DNA from: Planctomycetota bacterium
Lineage (GTDB): Bacteria; Planctomycetota; Phycisphaerae; Sedimentisphaerales; Anaerobacaceae
NCBI GenBank assembly: GCA_023135255.1
Contig: JAGLTN010000447.1
Span: forward strand, 1 to 7,097
Length of the DNA: 7,097 bases
Direction: 5' to 3'
Position 1 is the stretch's first letter, and each line of letters begins with the position of its first letter. This document shows, in pieces, positions 1-6,365 of this stretch. Made by a program: the position numbers and the translations under genes. The notes below the pieces were generated by a model. It did not search any database and was not told where the DNA came from. It saw only the letters and a program-made list of their open reading frames with translations.

Positions 1-40
1 CCCGCGGATAAACGGTAAAATTCAATTGAGATCAGTATAG
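1..40 (+). repeat. Leader repeat, copy 1, upstream of pyrB
   Basis: The first 40 bases of the window match 2385-2424 at 32 of 40 positions by direct ungapped comparison. The first 12 bases, CCCGCGGATAAA, are identical. Further shared blocks are AAAATTCAA and TG.G.AT. The element ends 3 bases before the pyrB ATG, so it probably contains the promoter and/or the 5' leader. It may extend left beyond the window. I cannot assign clear -35 and -10 boxes or a ribosome binding site within it. Confidence 0.65.
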
Positions 41-43
41 CTT

Positions 44-1012
44 ATGAACGCATTACGAAAAAAGTCAAAAAAAATTGGATGGAACAGGAAGCATCTTCTT
101 GGGCTGCGTGATTTGACGGCGGAGGAGATCACGCATATTCTCGATACGGCTGAGGGGTTCGAGCAGATCAGTATGCGTTCTGTTAAGAAGGCACCGGTGC
201 TGCGGGGCAAAGTGATAGTGACGTTATTCTTTGAGGACAGCACGAGGACGAGGAACAGCTTTGTTTTGGCGGCGAGCAGGTTGAGTGCGGATGTTATCGA
301 ATTTACCAGGAAGACGAGCTCTGTCAGTAAGGGTGAGACTCTTTTGGATACTGCGAGGAATCTTGAGGCAATGGGGATCGATATTGTAATCGTTCGCCAT
401 GGCGCAGGCGGGGTTGCTAAGCTTTTGAGCAGGAGCATTGACGCTTGTGTTGTTAATGCCGGCGACGGGTATTGCGAGCATCCTACACAGGCATTGCTCG
501 ATGTTTATACGATACGTAAGATAAAGGGAACTTTGAAAGGGGTTAAGGTTGCAATAGTTGGTGACATTGCACATTCGCGAGTTGCCAGGAGCGATATGTG
601 GGCGATGACCAAGTTGGGTGCGGAGGTGATATTTGTCGGGCCTCCAACGCTTATGCCCTGCAATGTCGATAAACTTCCTGTTAAGATAAGTTACTCGCTT
701 GATGATGTTATCGATAAGGTTGACGTTGTTAATATGCTGCGAATTCAGTTTGAAAGACAGCAGAGCAATCCGTTTCCTTCGATAAGGGAATATTCGCATT
801 ATTTCGGTTTGACAGCTGAGAGAATGAAACGTGCAAAGTCTGATATAATCGTAATGCATCCGGGGCCTATTAACAGAGGGCTGGAGATAGAAAGCAAAAT
901 TGCTGACGGTAAGAACAGCGTTATTCTTGAACAGGTTAAAAATGGTTTAGCTGTCAGGATGGCGGTGTTGTTCCTTGTGAATCAGGCGGCAGCGATGAGT
1001 GGTAAAAGATAA
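44..1012 (+). CDS. pyrB: Aspartate carbamoyltransferase catalytic subunit
   Basis: The product (322 aa) condenses carbamoyl phosphate with L-aspartate to N-carbamoyl-L-aspartate, the committed step of de novo pyrimidine synthesis, in the cytoplasm. The carbamoyl-phosphate loop STRTRNSF is at residues 66-73 and the mobile SSVSKGE loop, whose lysine and preceding serines reach the neighbouring active site in the trimer, at 92-98. RH at 118-119, HPTQALLD at 146-153, the aspartate-binding RIQFER at 233-238 and HPGPINRG at 272-279 complete the active site. Length is normal for a catalytic chain; no regulatory pyrI is seen in the window. The ATG at 44 gives a short basic N-terminal extension (MNALRKKSKK) before the usual RKHLLGL start of the family. 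No in-frame ATG lies between them, and the ribosome binding site is weak. The gene is followed after 21 bp by pyrC, which implies co-transcription. One family-variable position of the phosphate loop is Asn71, where Thr or Phe is common. Confidence 0.97.
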   Translation: MNALRKKSKKIGWNRKHLLGLRDLTAEEITHILDTAEGFEQISMRSVKKAPVLRGKVIVTLFFEDSTRTRNSFVLAASRLSADVIEFTRKTSSVSKGETLLDTARNLEAMGIDIVIVRHGAGGVAKLLSRSIDACVVNAGDGYCEHPTQALLDVYTIRKIKGTLKGVKVAIVGDIAHSRVARSDMWAMTKLGAEVIFVGPPTLMPCNVDKLPVKISYSLDDVIDKVDVVNMLRIQFERQQSNPFPSIREYSHYFGLTAERMKRAKSDIIVMHPGPINRGLEIESKIADGKNSVILEQVKNGLAVRMAVLFLVNQAAAMSGKR

Positions 1013-1033
1013 AATTATTCAGAAGTTTAAAAT

Positions 1034-2332
1034 ATGGCTAATGAACTGCTTATAAAGAATGGACATGTAATCGACCCGGCTAACGGGATTGACAAAAAGT
1101 GTGATGTTTTGATCTCTGATGCCCTGGTGAGTCAGGTGGGCAGGATCGATCCTGAGATTGCTGAATCAGTTGAGAGGGTTATTGACGCTAAGGGCAAACT
1201 TGTGGTGCCTGGACTTATTGATATGCATGTGCATTTCAGAGAGCCAGGCGATGAGGAAGAAGAGACTATTGCCAGTGGTTCAGCGGCAGCGGTTGCGGGT
1301 GGTTTTACATCGGTAGTTTGTATGCCTAATACCAAGCCTACAATTCAAAGTGAGACGGATGTTGAATATGTTCACCGCAAGGGCAGGCAGGCGAGGAAAA
1401 CTCATGTTTATGTTATGGGTGCTATTACCCGCGGGCGAGCAGGTGTTGAGCTTGCGGAGATGGGTTTTATGTCAGAGGCCGGCGCGGTGGGTTTTACAGA
1501 TGACGGCGACGGTGTGCAGGATCCATCGATAATGCTTCGGGCTTTGAAGTATGCCAAGATGTTTGATAAGGTTATTTCTCAACACTGTCAGGATGACCAT
1601 TATGTTGGCGAAGGGGTTATGAATGCCGGTTATAATTCCACGGTGCTTGGTTTGCCGGGGATTGATGGTTTGGCGGAAGAGGCAATGCTGTGGCGCGATA
1701 TTCAGTTGGTTAAAAAGACAGAAGTTCGATATCATGCTCAGCATTTATCGACAGCGGCGTCGATTGAGATTATTAGACAAGCGAAGAAAGAATCTTTGCC
1801 TGTAAGTTGCGAAGTTACTCCTCACCATCTTTTGCTGACTGAACAGTGTTGTGTTGATTATGACACTAACTATAAGGTGAGTCCGCCTTTGCGTAGTGTT
1901 GAAGATATTGAGGCTTTGAAGCAGGCGATCGCTGATGGTGTTGTTGATGTGTTGGCGACGGATCATGCTCCTCATTTGCAGAGTGAGAAAGAGTTGGAAT
2001 TTTTGGCGGCGCCTTTCGGGATTGCAAGTCTCGAATGTGCGTTGAGCCTTTATATTAAAGCACTTATTGAGCCTGGGATTATTGGCTGGAGTGAGTTGAT
2101 ACGGATGATGAGCAGTAATCCGGGGAGGATCATCGGGGTTGATAAAGGGACACTCAGCAAGTCTAAGCAGGGTGATGTCACTATCATTGACCCTGATTTT
2201 GAATATGTTATAGATGTGAATAAGTTCCACTCTAAGAGTCGAAACTGTCCTTATCATGGCTGGGCGGTTAAGGGCAAAGTTGAGAAAACGATAGTGGGCG
2301 GCGAGATCAGGTATTCGGCGGATACCCTTTAG
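1034..2332 (+). CDS. pyrC: Dihydroorotase, type I (amidohydrolase family)
   Basis: The product (432 aa) interconverts N-carbamoyl-L-aspartate and L-dihydroorotate, the step after PyrB. It is a metal-dependent amidohydrolase TIM barrel flanked by a small beta domain formed from both ends. The metal site is visible: HVHFREPG at 65-72 (His65, His67), TDDG with Asp156/Asp157, His184 in SQHCQD, His237 in HAQHLST and the catalytic Asp310 in ATDHAPH. Other family marks are MPNT (97-100), VTPHHLLLTE (261-270), NYKVSPPLR (279-287) and the C-terminal KQGDVTIIDPD. Length and motifs fit the long type I class, not the short E. coli PyrC class. Type I enzymes in some bacteria assemble with PyrB into a larger complex, so the pyrB-pyrC pairing may be structural as well as transcriptional (inference). 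His184 sits in HCQD where HCED is usual. The ATG at 1034 has only a weak purine stretch upstream. Confidence 0.96.
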   Translation: MANELLIKNGHVIDPANGIDKKCDVLISDALVSQVGRIDPEIAESVERVIDAKGKLVVPGLIDMHVHFREPGDEEEETIASGSAAAVAGGFTSVVCMPNTKPTIQSETDVEYVHRKGRQARKTHVYVMGAITRGRAGVELAEMGFMSEAGAVGFTDDGDGVQDPSIMLRALKYAKMFDKVISQHCQDDHYVGEGVMNAGYNSTVLGLPGIDGLAEEAMLWRDIQLVKKTEVRYHAQHLSTAASIEIIRQAKKESLPVSCEVTPHHLLLTEQCCVDYDTNYKVSPPLRSVEDIEALKQAIADGVVDVLATDHAPHLQSEKELEFLAAPFGIASLECALSLYIKALIEPGIIGWSELIRMMSSNPGRIIGVDKGTLSKSKQGDVTIIDPDFEYVIDVNKFHSKSRNCPYHGWAVKGKVEKTIVGGEIRYSADTL

Positions 2333-2336
2333 GGTA
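2323..2336 (+). other. Short perfect inverted repeat over the pyrC stop codon
   Basis: TACCCT-TT-AGGGTA can pair as a six-base stem with a two-base gap (realistically five pairs with a four-base loop) and includes the TAG stop of pyrC. No run of T follows, so it is a poor intrinsic terminator. It could be a weak 3'-end hairpin or simply chance. The rest of the 2333-2425 spacer is AT-rich and holds only the leader repeat copy and its possible degraded neighbour. Confidence 0.3.
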
Positions 2337-2384
2337 GTAAATGTTCGCGAATAAATCCATGACTTGCTATTTTTGAGTTATTTA

Positions 2385-2424
2385 CCCGCGGATAAATGAA
2401 AAAATTCAACTGGGATTAATAGAG
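2385..2424 (+). repeat. Leader repeat, copy 2, upstream of the NYN gene
   Basis: This is the second copy of the element before pyrB. It begins with the same CCCGCGGATAAA and ends 1 base before the NYN ATG (2426), against 3 bases for copy 1. The mismatches are scattered single bases, not one divergent block. Matching position relative to two unrelated start codons suggests a regulatory or promoter role rather than chance. Just upstream, 2344-2356 (TTCGCGAATAAAT) matches the first 13 bases of this copy at 10 positions, 41 bases earlier, and may be a degraded third unit. Confidence 0.65.
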
Positions 2425-2425
2425 T

Positions 2426-2896
2426 ATGCCGATAATTATCGATGGTTACAATTTGTTGTGGGCTGTTCAAAAACTTCAGGGCGATTCGTCGATCAGCGAT
2501 GTAGGTCTTTGCAAAATCCTTGGTGAATATTTCAGACTTATAGGCGACAAGGGTGAGTTAATATTTGATGGGACAGGCCCGCCTGATAAGAGCTGTTTTC
2601 AAAATACCAGTAATATGGAGATTTTCTTTGTTGGTGTCAGAACCGATGCTGATACTGTGATCGAAGATAAAATATCAGTGAACAGTGCGCCGAAGAGGCT
2701 TGTGGTGGTCAGTAGTGATAACAGACTTATTATGGCGGCGCGAAAAAGGAAGGCTGTTTCAGTTAAGTCTGAATTGTTCTGGGGCCGGGTAATAAAACAA
2801 TTGAGCAGAAAAAGAGGTATCCAGGAGCCTTCAGCTAAGCGAGGTAGTTTGAGTGAAACCGAAACAGATATATGGCTTAATGAGTTTGGTTTTTAG
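2426..2896 (+). CDS. YacP/Rae1-type NYN-domain protein, putative endoribonuclease
   Basis: A small cytoplasmic protein (156 aa) of the NYN superfamily (PIN-like fold, YacP/DUF901 group). It starts directly with the first strand and acidic motif, IIIDGYNLL (residues 3-11, Asp6). It continues with LIFDGTGPP (Asp48), DADTVIEDKI (74-83, clustered Asp74, Asp76, Glu80, Asp81) and VVVSSDNRLIMAA (93-105, Asp98). These acidic residues are where PIN-like nucleases bind metal, so a catalytically competent nuclease is plausible. The B. subtilis relative Rae1 (YacP) cleaves mRNA on the ribosome, but the actual substrate here is unknown. After the domain come a basic stretch (KQLSRKRG) and a short tail ending LSETETDIWLNEFGF. 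It lies 93 bp after pyrC and is preceded by the same kind of leader as pyrB, so it may have its own promoter. Confidence is high for the fold and low for the biological role. Confidence 0.85.
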   Translation: MPIIIDGYNLLWAVQKLQGDSSISDVGLCKILGEYFRLIGDKGELIFDGTGPPDKSCFQNTSNMEIFFVGVRTDADTVIEDKISVNSAPKRLVVVSSDNRLIMAARKRKAVSVKSELFWGRVIKQLSRKRGIQEPSAKRGSLSETETDIWLNEFGF

Positions 2897-2949
2897 ATGC
2901 ATTTATGAATTTGTGCGGAAAAGATTGGATGTTCAGATTTGTTTTTTCT

Positions 2950-2961
2950 GGAGATTTTGTG
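2950..2961 (+). promoter_or_regulatory. Ribosome binding site deciding the kinase start (GGAG + GTG)
   Basis: GGAG at 2950-2953 lies five bases before an in-frame GTG at 2959-2961. The same GGAG with five-base spacing precedes the response-regulator ATG at 5689, and AGGAG precedes the GTG of the secreted protein at 6363. The in-frame ATG at 2905 has no such signal. From GTG 2959 the protein begins with a short basic stretch and then a hydrophobic core, a better signal peptide than the extension starting at 2905. Confidence 0.6.
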
Positions 2962-5673
2962 AAAAACTATAATAGTATATTCAGGTTTTTTTCTTGTTTT
3001 AATATGAGAATCGCTTTTGTGCTGATTTTTTGTTTTTTTATTTTACCGCTGTGTGTTTCAGCGAAGCTCAACAGGGAGTCAGGGCGAAAAGTGTTGGTTC
3101 TGAATTCATATCACAGGGGGTTTTCCTGGTCCGATCATATTCTTGAGTCGATAGAAGCTGAGTTTGAAAAATATGACAGTGATGTAGTTCTTGTCGTTGA
3201 ATATATGGATGTGAAGCATAATGATCCGGAGGATATTTATTCTATTTTGTATGAGCTTTACAAGTTGAAATTTGCTGATGTTGAATTTGAGGCGATCATT
3301 TCATCTGATAATGATGCTTTAGAGTTTCTTTTGCAGTATCGTGATGAACTGTTTCAAGATGTTCCTATAGTATTTTGTGGTGTCAATACTTTTGAAGAGT
3401 TGATGATAGCGGGTCAAAAGCAGATCACTGGTGTAACCGAGAATCTCGATATTTCTTTGAATTTTGATATGATCATGAGGCTTTATCCTGATATTAAAAA
3501 TATTGTGGTGATATGCGAAAATACGAATCAAATAGCTTATGATGAAATTGCCCCGGCATTGCATAGGTACCGGGATAGGTTGAATTTCACGGTTCTTAGA
3601 GACGTAACATTTGAGGAGTTGTGCAGTTCGTTACGGGAAATTGGTGATGATTCGGTTATACTTTTTGCAGGATTTACAACTGATGTTACAGGTGAGGAGA
3701 GGTCTTTAGAGAAGGGGTACAATATAGTATCGGATAATACTGAACGGCCTATATTTTGCTTGTGGCGGTCAGCTCTGAATTATGGTTTTTTGGGAGGTAT
3801 TGTTTGCGATTCGGGGTTGCAGGGGGAAATTGCGGCAAAGAAAGCGATTGAGATATTGTCGGGCAAATCAGCCGACGAGATACCGATACTTACAGAAGGA
3901 TCTAATAAGCCTATGTTTGACTATAAAACTGTTAAACGCTTTAAAATACCCCTTTCGAAGTTGCCGGCAGGGAGTATTTTGCTGAATGAGCCGGAGTCTT
4001 TTTATTATCATTATAAGCCTTATATATGGCTGGTATCTATAGTTTTTATTATTTTATCTATTTCAACTTTTTTGCTTTTGATAAATGTTTTGAGACGCAT
4101 ATCAGCGGAAAAGGCATTGCGGGAAAGTCAGCGTTGTTTGCGTGCAATTATTGACAGCTCAGGTGACATGGCCTGGCTTAAGGATGAGCAGGGGAGATTT
4201 ATTGCAGTTAATGAAACTTTTTCTCATCTTTGCGGTTTTGGTGTAGATGAAATTGTCGGCAGGAAGGATAAGGATTTTTGGCCTGAGGATATAGCAGAGA
4301 AGTTTGTTGCAGACGATAATAAGATGATGGAGACCGGGGAGCGTTTGAGAGTTGAGGAGCTTATAGAGCTTAAGGACGGCAGGCGATTATGGCTCGAGAG
4401 CATTAAGAATCCAATCTTTGACGATAAAGGCAACGTTATAGGAACAAGCGGTATTGGTCGAGATATGACCGCCCACAAAAAAGCGGAGCAGGCCTTGGCA
4501 GCGGAGCGAAATCTTTTAAGGACTTTGATCGATAATATTCCTGATTATATATATACCAAAGACAAACAGAGCAGATTTACATTATGTAATGCTGCTAACA
4601 CAGCTATGTTTGGTGCAGAGACTGAGGATGAAATCATAGGTAAAACTGATTTTGATTTTTTTTCTCGGGAACGGGCTAAGCAATGGTTTGCAGAAGAGCA
4701 GGAAATCATGAAAACGGGTAAGGCTTTAATAGCAAGACAAGAGCAGTCAGAGCCTAATAGTGTACAAATCTGGACATTGGTTACAAAAGTTCCATTGAGG
4801 GATGGCAATGGTAATATTACGGGGCTTGTAGGTATTAACACGGAGATTACCCGTTTAAAAAATATTGAACATGACTTGCAGATGGCACGTGAGGAGCTTG
4901 AAAGGCGTGTTTTGGAGAGAACATCTCAGCTTGCCCGCGCCAATGAAAGTTTGCGTAATGAGATTGAAATTCGCAGGAAAGCGGAAGAAATGCTTTTGTC
5001 TTCCCAATCGCAATTGCGGTCTCTTGCTTCTGAGTTGTCTCTTGCTGAAGAGCGTTTGCGTCGTAAGATCGCAACTGATGTTCATGATAATATCGGGCAG
5101 AATCTTGCGATTTCGAAAATCAAGCTTGAAGCATTGCATAAGAATATAAAAGACGGCGAGCTTTTAACTGAAGTAAAGGAATTACTTGAGTTAATGTCCC
5201 AGACAATTTCTGTAACGAGGTCATTGACATTTGAGATAAGTCCTCCTGTTTTGTATGAGTTGGGTTTTGAATCTGCGATGGAGTGGCTGGTGCGTGATGC
5301 TCGCAGGATGCGTGATTTTGATGCGGAATTTGAAAGCGACGGCCAGGATAAACCTATGGACGATAATATTAGAGTACTGCTATTCCAGGCAGTGCGGGAA
5401 TTACTGGTGAACATAGCCAAGCATGCCCAGGCTTCGATGGTGACAGTGATATCTGTAAGAGAAGATAATCAAATAAAGGTAAGAGTTATTGATGATGGAG
5501 TTGGTTTTGATGTTGAGCAGGTACGCGATAAAGCTGAAAGCTCTGTAGGATTCGGATTGTTCAGTATACGCGAAAGGCTTGGCTTTGTTGGAGGTTCTAT
5601 TGAAATAGATTCTAAGCTGGGTGTTGGAACTAAGGTGATTTTGAAGGCGCCGCTTGTTGAAGACGGCAGTTAA
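2959..5673 (+). CDS. Hybrid-sensor histidine kinase: SBP-like sensor, TM, PAS-PAS, HisKA_3, HATPase
   Basis: This is a membrane sensor kinase, 904 aa from the preferred GTG start. Residues 1-35 are a signal peptide (basic start, hydrophobic core, cleavage near VSA/KLN). Residues 44 to about 320 resemble ABC_sub_bind-type substrate-binding proteins (KVLVLNSYHRGFSW opening, VPIVFCGVN), here tied to a kinase instead of a transporter. One membrane helix lies at about 355-378. Two PAS domains follow (about 386-508 and 516-634), then a coiled coil (about 637-702) and a NarL-family core. That core has the HisKA_3 helix with phosphoacceptor His709 in TDVHDNIGQ, the N box RELLVNIAKHA (Asn818), DDGVGFD (845-851), GFGLFSIRERL (from 864) and LGVGTK. 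All ATP-binding boxes look intact. It most likely phosphorylates the response regulator encoded 15 bp downstream. Start: an in-frame ATG at 2905 exists but has no ribosome binding site, while GTG 2959 has GGAG five bases upstream. ATG 3004, directly before the hydrophobic core, is a further alternative. The ligand is unknown. Confidence 0.93.
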   Translation: MKNYNSIFRFFSCFNMRIAFVLIFCFFILPLCVSAKLNRESGRKVLVLNSYHRGFSWSDHILESIEAEFEKYDSDVVLVVEYMDVKHNDPEDIYSILYELYKLKFADVEFEAIISSDNDALEFLLQYRDELFQDVPIVFCGVNTFEELMIAGQKQITGVTENLDISLNFDMIMRLYPDIKNIVVICENTNQIAYDEIAPALHRYRDRLNFTVLRDVTFEELCSSLREIGDDSVILFAGFTTDVTGEERSLEKGYNIVSDNTERPIFCLWRSALNYGFLGGIVCDSGLQGEIAAKKAIEILSGKSADEIPILTEGSNKPMFDYKTVKRFKIPLSKLPAGSILLNEPESFYYHYKPYIWLVSIVFIILSISTFLLLINVLRRISAEKALRESQRCLRAIIDSSGDMAWLKDEQGRFIAVNETFSHLCGFGVDEIVGRKDKDFWPEDIAEKFVADDNKMMETGERLRVEELIELKDGRRLWLESIKNPIFDDKGNVIGTSGIGRDMTAHKKAEQALAAERNLLRTLIDNIPDYIYTKDKQSRFTLCNAANTAMFGAETEDEIIGKTDFDFFSRERAKQWFAEEQEIMKTGKALIARQEQSEPNSVQIWTLVTKVPLRDGNGNITGLVGINTEITRLKNIEHDLQMAREELERRVLERTSQLARANESLRNEIEIRRKAEEMLLSSQSQLRSLASELSLAEERLRRKIATDVHDNIGQNLAISKIKLEALHKNIKDGELLTEVKELLELMSQTISVTRSLTFEISPPVLYELGFESAMEWLVRDARRMRDFDAEFESDGQDKPMDDNIRVLLFQAVRELLVNIAKHAQASMVTVISVREDNQIKVRVIDDGVGFDVEQVRDKAESSVGFGLFSIRERLGFVGGSIEIDSKLGVGTKVILKAPLVEDGS

Positions 5674-5688
5674 TTATTTGGAGATAAG

Positions 5689-6342
5689 ATGAGTATCCGG
5701 ATTTTATTGGCAGATGATCATAAGATAACCAGGGAAGGTCTTCGTTCTTTGATCAGTAAGCAATCAGATATGAAAGTTGTGGCGGAGGCGGAAAACGGCA
5801 GGGATGCTGTTAGCCTGGCAAAAGAGTTGAGGCCTGATGTTATTATTATGGATGTGAGTATGCCTGATCTTAATGGTATTGAAGCTACGAAACAGATACT
5901 TTCGGAATCGAAAAATGTCAAGGTTGTCGCTTTGTCTATGCATTCGGATAATCTTTTCGTTTCGGAGATGCTCAAAAGCGGAGCGAGCGGGTATATGTTG
6001 AAAGATTGTGCGTTTGAGGAACTTGGCCGGGCGATCAGAGAGGTTTTTAATGGCAATACTTATTTAAGCCCGATGATATCGGGGGTTGTTGTTGAGGATT
6101 ATCTGCGTAAGTTAAACAAATCGGATTCAGGTGAATCAAGTATACTTAGTAATCGTGAAAGGGAGGTGCTTCAGCTTTTGGCGGAGGGTCAATCTACCAA
6201 GCAGATAGGTTTGAAATTGTTCATTAGTGCAAAGACGGTTGAAACACACCGGCGTCAGATAATGAATAAGCTTGATATGTACACGGTTGCTGAATTGACG
6301 AAATATGCGATACGAAAAGGACTGACTTCGCTGGATATTTAG
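5689..6342 (+). CDS. NarL/FixJ-family response regulator (REC + LuxR-type HTH)
   Basis: A 217-aa DNA-binding response regulator, the evident partner of the upstream kinase. The receiver domain (about 1-120) has the acidic pair Asp9-Asp10 (LLADDH), phosphoacceptor Asp55 in IIMDVSMPDLNG, Ser83 at the conserved Ser/Thr position and Lys105 in YMLKD. A short linker leads to a LuxR-type helix-turn-helix (about 152-215). It shows LSNREREVLQLLAEG, the recognition region FISAKTVETHRRQIMNKL and a C-terminal helix AELTKYAIRKG. All residues needed for phosphorylation are present, and the length is standard for the family. The ATG is preceded by GGAG with five-base spacing, 15 bp after the kinase stop, so the two genes are surely co-transcribed. 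HisKA_3 kinases and NarL-type regulators are habitual partners. The likely target is this operon, including the secreted hydrolase gene 20 bp downstream (inference); I could not identify a binding site. Confidence 0.97.
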   Translation: MSIRILLADDHKITREGLRSLISKQSDMKVVAEAENGRDAVSLAKELRPDVIIMDVSMPDLNGIEATKQILSESKNVKVVALSMHSDNLFVSEMLKSGASGYMLKDCAFEELGRAIREVFNGNTYLSPMISGVVVEDYLRKLNKSDSGESSILSNREREVLQLLAEGQSTKQIGLKLFISAKTVETHRRQIMNKLDMYTVAELTKYAIRKGLTSLDI

Positions 6343-6350
6343 ATTACTAT

Positions 6351-6365
6351 AGGAGATGTAGTGTG
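6351..6365 (+). promoter_or_regulatory. Ribosome binding site for the secreted protein (AGGAG + GTG)
   Basis: AGGAG at 6351-6355 is seven bases upstream of GTG 6363. It fixes the start of the last gene, which has no in-frame ATG near its signal peptide. The site lies only nine bases after the response-regulator stop, consistent with translation from one shared mRNA. Confidence 0.7.

Noticed and set aside
165..174. A ten-base exact match (AGATCAGTAT) between the pyrB leader (29-38) and the pyrB coding region.
   Set aside because: It is short, isolated and inside a codon context that explains it; most likely chance.
224..859. A 211-codon open frame on the - strand inside pyrB.
   Set aside because: It lies wholly antisense to pyrB, whose conserved motifs are beyond doubt. 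Its translation shows no recognisable domain and reads as the shadow of another frame.
1745..2257. A 170-codon open frame on the - strand inside pyrC.
   Set aside because: It is antisense to the dihydroorotase catalytic region and its arginine- and asparagine-rich composition is typical of a shadow frame.
2323..2336. An intrinsic terminator after pyrC.
   Set aside because: The hairpin is only five to six pairs and no T run follows, so I list it only as an inverted repeat and not as a terminator.
2396..2419. A seven-codon upstream open frame (MKKFNWD) in the leader of the NYN gene, possibly a leader peptide.
   Set aside because: The equivalent position in the pyrB leader has ACG instead of ATG and a different stop, so it is not conserved between the two copies. 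It has no ribosome binding site.
2945..2973. A sigma-70 promoter with a TATAAT -10 box at 2968-2973 for the kinase operon.
   Set aside because: The -35 region at 17-base spacing is TTTCTG, a poor match, and the box lies inside the most likely coding sequence. In AT-rich DNA one TATAAT alone is weak evidence.
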